Shown: positions 16,375 through 25,974 of the stretch, piece after piece | Numbering within the stretch: position 1 is the stretch's first letter | Layout of the letters: every line of letters starts with the position of its first letter | NCBI GenBank assembly: GCA_021770345.1 | Contig: JAETRD010000010.1 | Location: forward strand, 62,001-126,000 | Length of the DNA stretch: 64,000 nucleotides | Source of the DNA: Lachnospiraceae bacterium | Lineage (GTDB): Bacteria; Bacillota; Clostridia; Lachnospirales; Lachnospiraceae | Direction of reading: 5' to 3' | Position numbers and translations under genes: made by a program | The notes under the pieces: model-generated | Told to the model about the DNA's origin: nothing | Seen by the model: the letters and a program-made list of their open reading frames with translations, nothing else | Databases searched by the model: none

Positions 16375-19300
16375 GTGATTGCAAGATTCAGTGTAAAAAA
16401 ACCATATACGGTGCTGGTGGGTGTGGTGCTCGTCATCGTGCTCGGTGTGGTGGCATTTATGAGGATGACAACGGATTTGCTGCCGGACATGAGCCTGCCG
16501 TATGTGATTGTGGTGACGACGGACATGGGGGCGAGCCCGGAGGAGGTGGAGAGCGACGTGACTGCGCCGATTGAGGCGGCGATGGCGACGACGTCGAATA
16601 TCAAGAACGTCAGCTCTTCCTCCTATGACAATTATTCGATGGTCATACTCGAATACGAGCAGAGCACGAATATGGATTCGATTCTGATCGAAATACAGCA
16701 GGAGTTAGACCAGCTTACAGGCACGTTTCCCGATACGACGGGAACGCCGATGATCATGCAGATTGACCCGGATATGATGCCGGTTATGATTGCGTCTGCC
16801 GATGTGGAGGGAATGGATCAGTTAGAGCTTTCCTCCTATGTAAACGACGAACTGGTGCCGTATCTCGAGAGTATCGAGGGCGTTGCATCCGTGACGCCTA
16901 CCGGCGTTTTGACCGAGAGCGTGGAGGTGACGCTTGATCAGGCAAAGATCGATGCGTTAAATGAGCGGATCCGCGGGAAGATTGACGAGCAGTTTACGGA
17001 GGCGGAAGCGGAATTAGATGACGCGCAGGCAAAGCTTGAGGACGGAAAGCGGCAGCTTGAGAACGGCAGGGAGGAGCTTGCTTCCCAGATGGGGAATGCG
17101 AGCAATGAGATTATAAACAGCAAGATTACCGTGTCGGAGACCGGACAGGAGCTGCAGGATAAGCTGAACGGTATCGCGGACGCGCACGGCTCTCTGTTAG
17201 ACGGGATCAACGGCTTGCAGCAGGCCTATGACGGGGCGGTAAAGCTTGAGGAGGGAATCGCCCAGCTCAAGAAGGTGCAGGAGACGATCGGCACGGTAAA
17301 GGCGGCGATCCTCGCACAGCTTGGACTGGACGAGGAGACGTTTGCAGCGCTTCCCGAAGAGCAGAGAGCCGCGATTGAGAAGGAAATCGCAAAGACGCTC
17401 GATGAGCAGGTATTTGCGGCGCTAAAGAAAAACGGGATGGATATCTCCTCCGAGGAGGAGCTCGCAAAGCAGATTGCGGCGCTCGAGGGACAGCTGCAGG
17501 AGATCAATAAGACGCTCGCGGAACAGGAGAAGAATTTTTCGGATGCGGGTATCAGCTTAAAGAGTTATCAGGATATTCCGGCAGCGCTTGCAAAGCTCTC
17601 CGAGAATGAGGCACAGCTGCGCGCCGGGGCGGATGCGATAAAGTCCGCACAGCAGCAGCTCGCGGACGGAAAGACGGAGCTCGACGGGGCGCTCGGCACG
17701 TTAAACGAGACGCAGATCAGCACGATTCTCGAGATGAGCAGCGGGTATGCGGACATGGCGGTCGGTTTAAGCCAGATCGAGGAGGGGCGAAACAAGCTCG
17801 ACGAGGCGAAGGAGAGTGCCGAGGAGTCGGCAGATTTAAATAATATCCTGACAATGGATATGCTTACGAATATTTTTGTGGCGCAGAACTTTTCGATGCC
17901 CGCAGGCTATGTAGGCACGGAGGATGCGCGGTATCTGGTGCGTGTCGGAGACCGGGTGGAGTCCGTCGATGCGCTGCGCTCGATGGTGCTGCTGGATTTG
18001 GGATTAGACGGAATCGAGCCGATCCGGCTGGCGGACGTGGCATCCGTTGAGGTGGTGGATAACGCAGCTGATTCTTACTCGAGAATAAACGGTAATCCGG
18101 CGATTATGCTTTCCGTGGAAAAGCAGACGGGCTATTCGACCGGAGACGTGACGGACCGCGTGCTGGAGCGGTTTGAGGCGCTCAAAAACGAGAAAGAGGG
18201 ACTGCGCTTTGCAGTGCTGATGGATCAGGGAATCTACATAGATATGATTGTGGACTCCGTCATCGAAAATATGATCGTCGGCGCGATCCTTGCAGTCATT
18301 GTGCTGATCCTGTTTTTGAAGGATTTTAAACCGACGCTTGTCATCGCTTGTTCGATTCCGCTCTCGGTTATCTTTGCGATCGTGCTGATGTACTTTACGG
18401 ATATCTCCCTGAATATGATTTCGCTGTCGGGACTCGCGCTCGGTGTCGGAATGCTTGTGGACAACTCGATTGTCGTCATCGAGAATATCTACCGGCTGCG
18501 CAATGAGGGGTATTCCATCCGCAAGGCGGCGGTGGAGGGCGCAGGTCAGATGACCGGTGCGATTATCGGCTCCACATTGACGACGGTGTGTGTGTTTGCA
18601 CCGATTATCTTTACCGAGGGAATCACGAGACAGCTGTTTGTGGATATCGCGTTGACGATTGCATTTACGCTGACGGCCAGCCTGATTGTGGCGATGACAT
18701 TTGTGCCGATGATGGCGTCGGTGACGTTGAAAAAGACAAAGGAAATCCGGCATGATTTTTTTGAGCGCATCAAAGACGGTTACGGAGCATTTCTGACACA
18801 TGCATTAAAGTGGAAACCGGTGGTGCTTATCGCTGTGGTAGCGCTTTTGATTGTCAGTATGACGGCGGCGCTTTCCCGCGGTTTTACCTTTATGGATATG
18901 GATATGGAGACGAACCAGCTCAGTGTGACCGTGACGGCAAAGGAGGATGAGATGCTGTCGGGGGAGGAGCTGAAACGGATGGCGGATGAGGTGACGGAGA
19001 AGCTTCTGACGATTGAGGGGATTGATACAATCGGAGCTATGACGGGCGGCAGCGCGCTTTCGATGATGGGAGGCTCCGATGATTCCGTCGCGATGTATCT
19101 GCTGCTGGACGAGGAAGCCGCCGTGTCTATGGATGCGGTTGCGGAACAGATTCACGCGCTGACAGCGGATATGGACTGTGCCGTGACGACGGAGACATCC
19201 TCCTCTGATTTTACCGCGTTCTTCGGAAACGGAATTTCCGTGGAGATTAAGGGACGGGATCTCGATAAGCTGCAGAAGTTTGCGGCGGAGGTCGCTGCGA

Positions 19301-20325
19301 TCGTGGAGCAGACGGAAGGAACGGTGGACGTAAAGGACGGTCTCGACGATACGACGGATTCCTTTACGGTGTCGGTAAATAAAGAGAAGGCCGCGGAGTA
19401 CGGCATGACGGTGGCACAGGTTTATCAGCTGGTCTATGCAAAGATGGCTGCGGATGCCCCGGCGACGACGATCGCCGCAGATCTGAAAGATTATGAGGTG
19501 TATGTGCAGAGCGAGGAGCAGGCTGATACCACGCTCGCGGATATCAAAAATCTGACTTTTTCCTATACGGACAAAGAAGGGGAGGAGACGGAGGTTAAGA
19601 TTGCGGAAATTGCGGATTTTGTGGAGGGCAGTTCCCTTAATTCTATCAACAGGGACGCGCAGACCCGCTATATCAGCGTGTCGGCCGCGATTGATGACGA
19701 CCATAACGTGACGCTGGTCAGCGACGAGATTTCGGAGCGTCTTGCGCAGCTGGAATTGCCGGAGGGATATTCGGTGCGCATGACGGGTGAGGACGAGACG
19801 ATCAACGATGCGATGGATCAGTTGAAACTGATGCTGCTGCTTGCCGTCATTTTTATCTACCTGATTATGGTCGCACAGTTCCAGTCGCTGCTGTCTCCGT
19901 TTATCATTATGTTCACAATCCCGCTGGCATTTACCGGAGGATTTTTTGCGCTGTATTTCACCGGATATGAGGTCAGCGTCGTGGCGATGATCGGATTTGT
20001 CATGCTTGCCGGCATTATCGTAAACAACGGTATCGTAATGGTGGATTACATCAATCAGCTGCGCCGCGACGGACAGGGCAAGAAGGAAGCGATCGTGGAG
20101 GCGGGAATGACGAGACTGCGCCCGATTCTTATGACTGCACTGACCACGATTCTCGCGATGTCCACGATGGCGCTTGGAATGGGGAGCGGTTCCGAGATGA
20201 TGCAGCCGATGGCGATCGTGACGGTGGGCGGTCTGGTGTACGGGACACTGCTGACGCTGATTGTCGTTCCCTGTATTTACGATATGTTAAACCGCGAAAA
20301 AAATATGGTGGACGAGGAACTGTAG
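16375..20325 (+). CDS. RND-family (AcrB/MMPL-like) transporter with long coiled-coil insertion
   Basis: This 1316-residue exporter begins at GTG 16375 behind AGGAGG. It has the duplicated RND plan: one membrane helix, a large outside loop, a helix bundle, and the same again. The first loop (about residues 195-490) contains a long Lys/Glu/Gln-rich coiled coil not found in AcrB. In the proton-relay helix GMLVDNSIVVIENI, the first Asp is kept (D696) but the second is Asn697. FAPIIFTEG is typical of HAE-type RND pumps. In a Gram-positive the substrate could be drugs, lipids or peptides. It is followed at 23 nt by a TetR gene. Confidence 0.9.
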   Translation: MIARFSVKKPYTVLVGVVLVIVLGVVAFMRMTTDLLPDMSLPYVIVVTTDMGASPEEVESDVTAPIEAAMATTSNIKNVSSSSYDNYSMVILEYEQSTNMDSILIEIQQELDQLTGTFPDTTGTPMIMQIDPDMMPVMIASADVEGMDQLELSSYVNDELVPYLESIEGVASVTPTGVLTESVEVTLDQAKIDALNERIRGKIDEQFTEAEAELDDAQAKLEDGKRQLENGREELASQMGNASNEIINSKITVSETGQELQDKLNGIADAHGSLLDGINGLQQAYDGAVKLEEGIAQLKKVQETIGTVKAAILAQLGLDEETFAALPEEQRAAIEKEIAKTLDEQVFAALKKNGMDISSEEELAKQIAALEGQLQEINKTLAEQEKNFSDAGISLKSYQDIPAALAKLSENEAQLRAGADAIKSAQQQLADGKTELDGALGTLNETQISTILEMSSGYADMAVGLSQIEEGRNKLDEAKESAEESADLNNILTMDMLTNIFVAQNFSMPAGYVGTEDARYLVRVGDRVESVDALRSMVLLDLGLDGIEPIRLADVASVEVVDNAADSYSRINGNPAIMLSVEKQTGYSTGDVTDRVLERFEALKNEKEGLRFAVLMDQGIYIDMIVDSVIENMIVGAILAVIVLILFLKDFKPTLVIACSIPLSVIFAIVLMYFTDISLNMISLSGLALGVGMLVDNSIVVIENIYRLRNEGYSIRKAAVEGAGQMTGAIIGSTLTTVCVFAPIIFTEGITRQLFVDIALTIAFTLTASLIVAMTFVPMMASVTLKKTKEIRHDFFERIKDGYGAFLTHALKWKPVVLIAVVALLIVSMTAALSRGFTFMDMDMETNQLSVTVTAKEDEMLSGEELKRMADEVTEKLLTIEGIDTIGAMTGGSALSMMGGSDDSVAMYLLLDEEAAVSMDAVAEQIHALTADMDCAVTTETSSSDFTAFFGNGISVEIKGRDLDKLQKFAAEVAAIVEQTEGTVDVKDGLDDTTDSFTVSVNKEKAAEYGMTVAQVYQLVYAKMAADAPATTIAADLKDYEVYVQSEEQADTTLADIKNLTFSYTDKEGEETEVKIAEIADFVEGSSLNSINRDAQTRYISVSAAIDDDHNVTLVSDEISERLAQLELPEGYSVRMTGEDETINDAMDQLKLMLLLAVIFIYLIMVAQFQSLLSPFIIMFTIPLAFTGGFFALYFTGYEVSVVAMIGFVMLAGIIVNNGIVMVDYINQLRRDGQGKKEAIVEAGMTRLRPILMTALTTILAMSTMALGMGSGSEMMQPMAIVTVGGLVYGTLLTLIVVPCIYDMLNREKNMVDEEL

Positions 20326-20347
20326 TCGGGAGAGAACGCATACCGAT

Positions 20348-21025
20348 GTGCTTAGACAAAAAGGAGGGATTTTTCTGGAACAAAACAGCTTATTGAGGGA
20401 GCCGCCCGAGAAGGTGCTTGCGATGTATGGGGCGGTCATAGAGATGATAAACGAAGGGTGGGATGTCAACACGATGAAGGTGTCTGACATCACTGCCCGG
20501 GCGGGAATCGGAAAAGGAACCGCCTATGAATATTTCTCGTCGAAGGAAGCGATTATCACGATGGCATTGGGGCATGATATACGGAAAAAGCATGTGCAGA
20601 TTGAAAAAATCGTGGACGGGAGGGGAACCTTTGAGGAAAAGACGAACCGTATTTTTGATTATGTGGAGGAAGAGTTCGGAAGACCGCAGACGTTTTGTAC
20701 ACTGGTGCGTATCGGTACGGGTTCTTATGAGATATCAGAGAGCATCCGGCAGGAGTACAACAAGCTGCAGGAGATCAGTGTTACCTCGATCGAATTTGTG
20801 CTGGATCGGCTGATGGAACAGGGCAGAAGAGAAGGGATTTTGAATCAGCAGAATCCGGGGCTTTGCCGGACAGCTTTTGTTGCGCAGCTGATGGCGTATG
20901 TGGCCTGTCTGATATCCGAAAAAGGATGGAACAGGGAAGGCTGCCCCGTGGGAGACTGCGGTGTTTCGGCGGCGGACGCAAAACGTTTTGTTTATGCTTC
21001 GCTGGTAAAAAGCCTGAACGAATAG
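20348..21025 (+). CDS. TetR/AcrR-family transcriptional regulator
   Basis: This one-component repressor has about 216-225 residues. The N-terminal helix-turn-helix reads VSDITARAGIGKGTAYEYFSSKEAI. The C-terminal part is the ligand-binding helical domain. The start is uncertain: a GTG at 20348 has no ribosome site, while AAGGAGGG at 20361-20368 points to a rare CTG start at 20375. It sits just after the RND gene, whose promoter carries a TetR-like palindrome. It probably represses itself and the pump until a ligand binds. Confidence 0.9.
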   Translation: MLRQKGGIFLEQNSLLREPPEKVLAMYGAVIEMINEGWDVNTMKVSDITARAGIGKGTAYEYFSSKEAIITMALGHDIRKKHVQIEKIVDGRGTFEEKTNRIFDYVEEEFGRPQTFCTLVRIGTGSYEISESIRQEYNKLQEISVTSIEFVLDRLMEQGRREGILNQQNPGLCRTAFVAQLMAYVACLISEKGWNREGCPVGDCGVSAADAKRFVYASLVKSLNE

Positions 21026-21075
21026 AAATTGTTCGGCGGCGGATGTCAGGCCCGGCGGGCCATGCTACAGACGGG

Positions 21076-21113
21076 AACGGGGCAGTTCATAAAGCGAACT
21101 GCCCCGTTTCTTA
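21076..21113 (+). terminator. Terminator after the TetR gene
   Basis: A perfect 13-bp stem (AACGGGGCAGTTC at 21076-21088, partner 21096-21108) has a 7-nt loop and is followed by TCTTAACTTTCTTTT. Confidence 0.75.
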
Positions 21114-21132
21114 ACTTTCTTTTAAAAAAATA

Positions 21133-21168
21133 ATAGTATCTTCCTAAAATACTATTTAATGGTATAAT
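21133..21168 (+). promoter_or_regulatory. Promoter with upstream inverted repeat for the Fn3/GH25 surface protein
   Basis: A perfect TATAAT lies at 21163-21168. The -35 region is poor. ATAGTAT-N9-ATACTAT (21133-21155) is a perfect inverted repeat over the -35 region, suggesting regulator dependence. Confidence 0.45.
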
Positions 21169-21235
21169 CATAGTAGATATTGCAGTCGAAAAAGAAAGCA
21201 GTACAATAGTTTCCAGAGGAACGGGAGGGCATGTT

Positions 21236-24200
21236 ATGATAAGGAAACGGCTGGAATGGCTGAAGCGTGGGATGTGTATCGCGTTGGCCGGACTTATGAT
21301 TTTTGGCTCGGATGCCGTGACGTACGCAGCCGCGGGGCAGGCGGCAATCACGGCGGAATCCGCGGCAGGTGAGGAATCCGCGGCAGGCACGGAATCCGTG
21401 TCTGCTGCGGATACGGAAGCGCCGGAAAATACAAAGGAGCCGACGGAGAGTACGGAACGTACGGATACGGCAAATCCGACGGAGACACCGGAGTCGACCG
21501 AGAGTACGGAAAGCACGGATACGGAAGATACGGAGTCGACGGAAAATACGGAGAGCACGGAGCCGACGGAGAGTACGGAATCGACCGGAAGTACGGAGTC
21601 GACGGAAAATACGGAAAGTACGGAGCCGACAGAGAATACCGAAAGCACGGAAGTGCCGAATCCGACGGAGAGCACGGAGGTGCCGGAACCGACGGAGACA
21701 CCGGAGGATACGGAGAGTACGGAAGGCACGGAGGCGACAGAGGATACCGAGGATACGGAAGACACCGGGGATCGGGGGATCCGGGCGGACAAGGTGCCGA
21801 AGGGAATCACACTGACACAGAATTATACGATCACGGACGTCGGGGCGACGATGGCGCTTCCGGCGTATACGATCACCTATGAGGATCCGAATGCTTCGGG
21901 GGCAGCGGCGGAGGTAGTCTGGACCGCGATCGATGATTTCGGAGTGATCACGCTCGATGCGGAGCATGACAGGATTATTCCGCTGCGGCCGGGAACCGCA
22001 AAGGTCCGTGTCGAGATTAAGAACAACACGCAGTATTATGCGGAGTATCTGATTGTCGTGAGGCCGCCGGAGGCGCGGAATGCAAAGATTGCATCCGCAA
22101 ATTACAATTCCGCGGTGATCGCGTGGGATAAGGCGGCAAATGCGGACGGCTATGCGATTTACCGCAAGGCAAAGAGTGAGACTGACTATAGGCTTCTCGC
22201 CCGCGTGGACGGCGAGGGGAAGACGACGTATACGGATACCGGGCTTGTGACGGGGACCGAGTATGCATACCGGGTATACGCGTATGTGAAATATGCGTTT
22301 GCGAGTGGGAAGACGGACTATGCCGAGGCGAAGAACCCGGCGGTAGCCAATGTGACGCCCACGGTGGGCACGCCGGTGATTTCCGGTGTGAAATCGGTGT
22401 CCGCGAATCAGCTTGCGGTAAGCTGGGGCAGAGTGGACGGCGCCGCGGGCTATACGGTTTACCGGGCACAGGGGAGCAGTACGGGCTACAAAGAAATCGG
22501 AAGCGTGGAAGCGTCCGTATACAGCTATACGGACGGCACGGCGGTCTGCGGGGTAAGCTACAACTATCAGGTGCGTGCCTACAGCACCGTGAACGGAACC
22601 CGTGTGTACGGCGCGTATTCGAAGGCAGTATCTGGAAAAGCCGTGCCGGGGACGCCGACCGTGAGCGTGTCGGCAAAGAATTACGAAGCTGTGAACGTAA
22701 GCTGGACCAAAGTGGCAGGGGTAAACGGCTATGCCATATACCGCAAGGCGGGCAGCGACGGTTCCTACAAAAAGATACAGACAATTAGCAGCGGCTCAAA
22801 AGTGTCCTATACGGACGAGATGGTGGACACGGGCACCAAATATTATTATAAAGTGAGAGCTTATAAAACCGTGGATGACGAGACCGTGTGGGGCGCATAT
22901 TCCAACACAGCGTCGGTGACGCCGACGCTGAGCGCTCCGAAAGTGACGCTGACAAACAACAGCTACAATAGTGTCACGATAAAATGGAATAAGATCAGCG
23001 GAGCGGACGGCTATAAGGTGACCCGTGCGGAGAGTGCAAACGGTACCTATAAGACAGTAAAGACCGTGAAGGATTACGATATTGTGAGCTACACGGATAC
23101 GGGACTGACGGTCGGAAAGACTTACTATTACAAAGTGTACGCATACCGCTCGATGGATGACGAGAATGTAAAGGGGGCAAAATCTGAGGCGGCCGGGATA
23201 AAGGCGGTTCCGGGGGCGACAACGGTAAAGGCCGAAGCCGCCGGCGGAACGCAGATAAAGCTGACGTGGAGCAAGGTGAGCCTTCCGTCGAAAGACAGCG
23301 GATATATTGTTTATCAGCAGATCGGCGGTACCTGGAAAAAAATCAGGACCTGCAACAATAAAACGACGTCTTACACGGTCACGGGTCTGACTGCGGGAAA
23401 TAAATATACGTTCCGCGTTGTGGCCTATGTCAAGAACAGCGGACAGGTCACTGAGGGGGCGGTCTCGAACACGCTGACGGCAACGCCGAAGCTTTTACCC
23501 GTCGAGATACAGTCCGCGGTCAGCGATACCTACAAAAGCGTTAAAGTGACCTGGAATGCTTCAAAGACGGCGGATGAGGATACCTATCTGGTGTACCGTG
23601 CGACCTCTAAGAGCGGCACTTACAAAAAGGTCGGGACCGTGAGCAGAAGCAGCGGGACCGACAGTTATACCTACACGGATTCCGGCGTAAAGATCGGAAC
23701 GAAGTATTACTATAAGATCGTCTGCACGAAGACCGTGGCCGGAAAGACGATAAAATCCGGCTACTCGCATTCGAAGAGTGTTACGGCGGGACCGGGGACG
23801 ACAAGCGTGAGCGTCAAGACGACGAGTTCCGGGAAACTAAAGATTTCGTGGAAGGCGGTAAAGAAATCCCCGAGTAAAAATGTGGACGGCTATGTGATTT
23901 ACCGCAGCACATCGAAGGGCGGAACCTACAAAAAGATAAAGACAATCGAAAAGGGAAGCACGACGAGCTACACCGACAGCGGACTTTCGAACGGAAAGAC
24001 CTATTATTACAAGGTGCGGGCTTATGTCAAAGTCAACGGGAAAGCGGTATACGGCGGCTATTCTTCCGCGAAGTCCAAAAAGGTCATTCCGGGAACCCCG
24101 TCCGTAAAAGCGGTTTCAACGAATTACAAGACGGTCACGGTGTCGTGGAAAAAGGTCGGCGGCTGCGACGGTTATGTGATTTACCGCAAGACCGCAGACG

Positions 24201-25486
24201 GCAATTACAAGCGGATTAAGACGATAAAATCCGGTAGCACGATTTCCTACAAGGACGGGAAGGTGAAGACCGGGACCACCTATTACTACAAGGTGCGGGC
24301 TTATGATATGGTAGGAGGCAAGGCGGTTTACAGCGCTTACTCAAAGACCAAATCGGCGACGCCGATGCTCGGCAAGCCGACCGGACTTGCGGCGGGCGTC
24401 ACCCAGGACGGAAATATCAGGCTGACCTGGAATGCGGTGGACGGCGCGAAATCCTACACAATTCTGCGCAGCACATCCCAGAACGGGAACTATAAGATTG
24501 CGACGGAAATCTGCAGCACAAATTCCTATGTCGACACGAATGTCAAAGCCGGGAAGACTTACTACTACAAGGTCTGCGCGGTGCGCGGCAGCTATAAGAG
24601 CGATATGACAGACTGTGTGACGGTGATGGCAGCGTCCCTGACTGTGAGCGTCGAGAGCGTAGTCGTAAAGACCGGCGGTCATGTAAAGCTTTCCGCTACG
24701 GCAAAACCGAGCAGTTTTGTGTCATGGAGTACGGTCGACCCGACGATTGCGGTCGTATCCTCGGAGGGAATGGTATACGGGATGAAGGCCGGGACAACGA
24801 TTGTCAAGGCCAGCGCGAACGGCATTGTCAAGGAGATTCCGGTAACGGTTAAGGATAAATTAGACAAGAAGGGCATAGACCTTTCAAGTGCGGACGGAAC
24901 CGTGGACTTTAATGCGATTGCGGCGGCAGGCTACGAATTTGTCATACTGCGCGTCAGCGACGGGACTACGAAGGACTCCAAATTTGACACCAACTACACG
25001 AATGCGAAGGCGGCAGGCCTGAAAGTCGGCGCATACTGCAATGCCAAGGCGACCAATATTGCGACCGCTGAGGCGGAGGCAAACAGCGTCATCAGCTACC
25101 TGGGAGGCCGTGCGTTGGATTACCCGGTAATCTATCGGATTGACAATGTCGGTTTCTTCTATTCGGGAACCGCGGCGGACAGAAGCAGGACGGTCCTGGC
25201 ATTTAAGAATAAGATAATCTCAGCGGTCAGCTACACGGGAACCGGGGCAGTCAACTACGGATTCGCACTGGGTGTCAACAAGGAGTGGATGATGCCGGCA
25301 ACCGGGGCTTACTTTGACATGAAGATTCTGGGGAACCAGTATCTGTGGCTGACGAGTTACACGGACGAGAACTTAGGCCCGGCTTATACCGGTCCCGGAA
25401 CCGTCATCCTGTGGCGTTACACGAATCAGGCGACGGTGGGCGGCGTCAAGAACAAATGCAACATGAATATCAGCTACTGGAAATAA
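21236..25486 (+). CDS. Large secreted protein: Thr/Glu-rich stalk, nine Fn3-like repeats, Ig-like domain, degenerate GH25 domain
   Basis: This 1416-residue protein has a signal peptide (MIRKRLEWLKRGMCIALAG, cleavage near VTYAA). Residues 62-178 are a repetitive stalk of ESTE/PTES units. An Ig-like region spans about 190-275. Nine Fn3-like repeats of about 90 residues (about 275-1134) each contain GYxIYR and YYYKVRAY-type strands. A Big_2-like domain lies at about 1135-1210. The C-terminal part (1212-1416) resembles a GH25 lysozyme, with GIDLSS (D1215) and an ILWRYTNQ end. The usual catalytic DxE segment reads PVIYRID, giving Arg1301 and Asp1303, so hydrolysis is doubtful. It may bind peptidoglycan or act as an adhesin. 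It is monocistronic. Confidence 0.9.
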   Translation: MIRKRLEWLKRGMCIALAGLMIFGSDAVTYAAAGQAAITAESAAGEESAAGTESVSAADTEAPENTKEPTESTERTDTANPTETPESTESTESTDTEDTESTENTESTEPTESTESTGSTESTENTESTEPTENTESTEVPNPTESTEVPEPTETPEDTESTEGTEATEDTEDTEDTGDRGIRADKVPKGITLTQNYTITDVGATMALPAYTITYEDPNASGAAAEVVWTAIDDFGVITLDAEHDRIIPLRPGTAKVRVEIKNNTQYYAEYLIVVRPPEARNAKIASANYNSAVIAWDKAANADGYAIYRKAKSETDYRLLARVDGEGKTTYTDTGLVTGTEYAYRVYAYVKYAFASGKTDYAEAKNPAVANVTPTVGTPVISGVKSVSANQLAVSWGRVDGAAGYTVYRAQGSSTGYKEIGSVEASVYSYTDGTAVCGVSYNYQVRAYSTVNGTRVYGAYSKAVSGKAVPGTPTVSVSAKNYEAVNVSWTKVAGVNGYAIYRKAGSDGSYKKIQTISSGSKVSYTDEMVDTGTKYYYKVRAYKTVDDETVWGAYSNTASVTPTLSAPKVTLTNNSYNSVTIKWNKISGADGYKVTRAESANGTYKTVKTVKDYDIVSYTDTGLTVGKTYYYKVYAYRSMDDENVKGAKSEAAGIKAVPGATTVKAEAAGGTQIKLTWSKVSLPSKDSGYIVYQQIGGTWKKIRTCNNKTTSYTVTGLTAGNKYTFRVVAYVKNSGQVTEGAVSNTLTATPKLLPVEIQSAVSDTYKSVKVTWNASKTADEDTYLVYRATSKSGTYKKVGTVSRSSGTDSYTYTDSGVKIGTKYYYKIVCTKTVAGKTIKSGYSHSKSVTAGPGTTSVSVKTTSSGKLKISWKAVKKSPSKNVDGYVIYRSTSKGGTYKKIKTIEKGSTTSYTDSGLSNGKTYYYKVRAYVKVNGKAVYGGYSSAKSKKVIPGTPSVKAVSTNYKTVTVSWKKVGGCDGYVIYRKTADGNYKRIKTIKSGSTISYKDGKVKTGTTYYYKVRAYDMVGGKAVYSAYSKTKSATPMLGKPTGLAAGVTQDGNIRLTWNAVDGAKSYTILRSTSQNGNYKIATEICSTNSYVDTNVKAGKTYYYKVCAVRGSYKSDMTDCVTVMAASLTVSVESVVVKTGGHVKLSATAKPSSFVSWSTVDPTIAVVSSEGMVYGMKAGTTIVKASANGIVKEIPVTVKDKLDKKGIDLSSADGTVDFNAIAAAGYEFVILRVSDGTTKDSKFDTNYTNAKAAGLKVGAYCNAKATNIATAEAEANSVISYLGGRALDYPVIYRIDNVGFFYSGTAADRSRTVLAFKNKIISAVSYTGTGAVNYGFALGVNKEWMMPATGAYFDMKILGNQYLWLTSYTDENLGPAYTGPGTVILWRYTNQATVGGVKNKCNMNISYWK

Positions 25487-25493
25487 ATATTGC

Positions 25494-25522
25494 TTGACAA
25501 ATAAAAAAACCGCCTGTATTCT
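25494..25522 (+). promoter_or_regulatory. Promoter of the valS T-box transcript
   Basis: TTGACA (25494-25499), a 17-bp spacer and TATTCT (25517-25522) place the transcript start just before the conserved T-box leader. Confidence 0.75.
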
Positions 25523-25530
25523 ATTTACAA

Positions 25531-25833
25531 CAGAAAAAGGTGATGAGAAAGAGGAGTACGCATAGACGCTTCCCAGAGAGAGGAACCCTTCGGCTGCGAG
25601 GTTCTTTGAAGATACGGATATGCGGAAGGTAGCTTTTGAACCGGAATCCCGAACCGCCGCCGTGATTGCGGAGGCATCGCAGGCAGTAAGGATTCACGCC
25701 TGGTTCCCGTTAGCGAACCGCCGGTTAAACGAAGATATTCGCAGACCGGACCGAGACGGCTTTTGCCTGTGAACAAAGGTGGTACCGCGATGATTCGCCC
25801 TTTGCATCCGACCGGATGCAGAGGGCGTTTTTA
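25531..25833 (+). ncRNA. T-box riboswitch leader controlling valS
   Basis: Stem I begins with the typical GGTGATGAGAAAGAGGAGTA-like segment (25539-25558, with the AGTA motif). The T-box proper AACAAAGGTGGTACCGCG lies at 25773-25790 and would pair with the tRNA acceptor end through its TGG. A competing terminator follows (25796-25833). The downstream gene is valS, so the specifier should be a Val codon; GTA at 25629-25631 in the 3' side of stem I is a candidate. Uncharged tRNA-Val would favour the antiterminator and raise valS expression. The class is certain from motifs; the specifier assignment is tentative. Confidence 0.93.
25796..25833 (+). terminator. T-box-controlled terminator
   Basis: A 14-bp stem (25796-25809 with 25814-25827, GACC loop) containing GCATCC/GGATGC is followed by TTTTTA. 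Confidence 0.92.
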
Positions 25834-25925
25834 TGCGCAGCCCCGTGCAGATGAAATATGCCGCCAGTGCGGCGCACGGGTCGCGCGGCGAGCAGGGGAA
25901 GAGGTCACTCCCCTGCTCGATTACA
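25833..25925 (+). repeat. Structured intergenic repeat, family A, copy 1
   Basis: About 93 nt directly after the T-box terminator. Outer stem CCCGTGC (25842-25848) pairs with GCACGGG (25874-25880). Inner stem GCCGC/GCGGC (25860-25864, 25869-25873) has loop CAGT. A terminal hairpin GAGCAGGGGA/TCCCCTGCTC spans 25890-25918. The copy at 34571 has the same layout with different paired bases. Its conserved unpaired segment is AGATGAAAT and the linker GCGCGGC. Confidence 0.7.
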
Positions 25926-25958
25926 CAGCCCCGTGCAGATGAAATATGCCGCCAGTGC
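25926..25958 (+). repeat. 33-bp direct repeat of the 5' part of family A copy 1
   Basis: The 33 bases here are identical to 25838-25870 (CAGCCCCGTGCAG through GCCAGTGC). It looks like a partial tandem duplication of the element, and it ends 2 nt before the valS ribosome-site region. Confidence 0.85.
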
Positions 25959-25974
25959 AGAGAAAGGAGAAATT

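Noticed and set aside
21440-21770. Repeats of about 9-18 bp in the GH25/Fn3 gene
   Set aside because: Coding low-complexity stalk (ESTE/PTES), not a CRISPR or mobile element.
21152-21967. Minus-strand frames with SVFSVGSV-like and RIFRRLR-like repeats
   Set aside because: They result from the antisense of the ESTE-repeat stalk of the surface protein at 21236. The plus strand has the signal peptide and folded domains.
25858-25974. Upstream in-frame extension of valS by 39 codons
   Set aside because: It starts within the repeat A/T-box region, encodes Arg/Pro-rich sequence not found in ValRS, and the ATG at 25975 has a good ribosome site.
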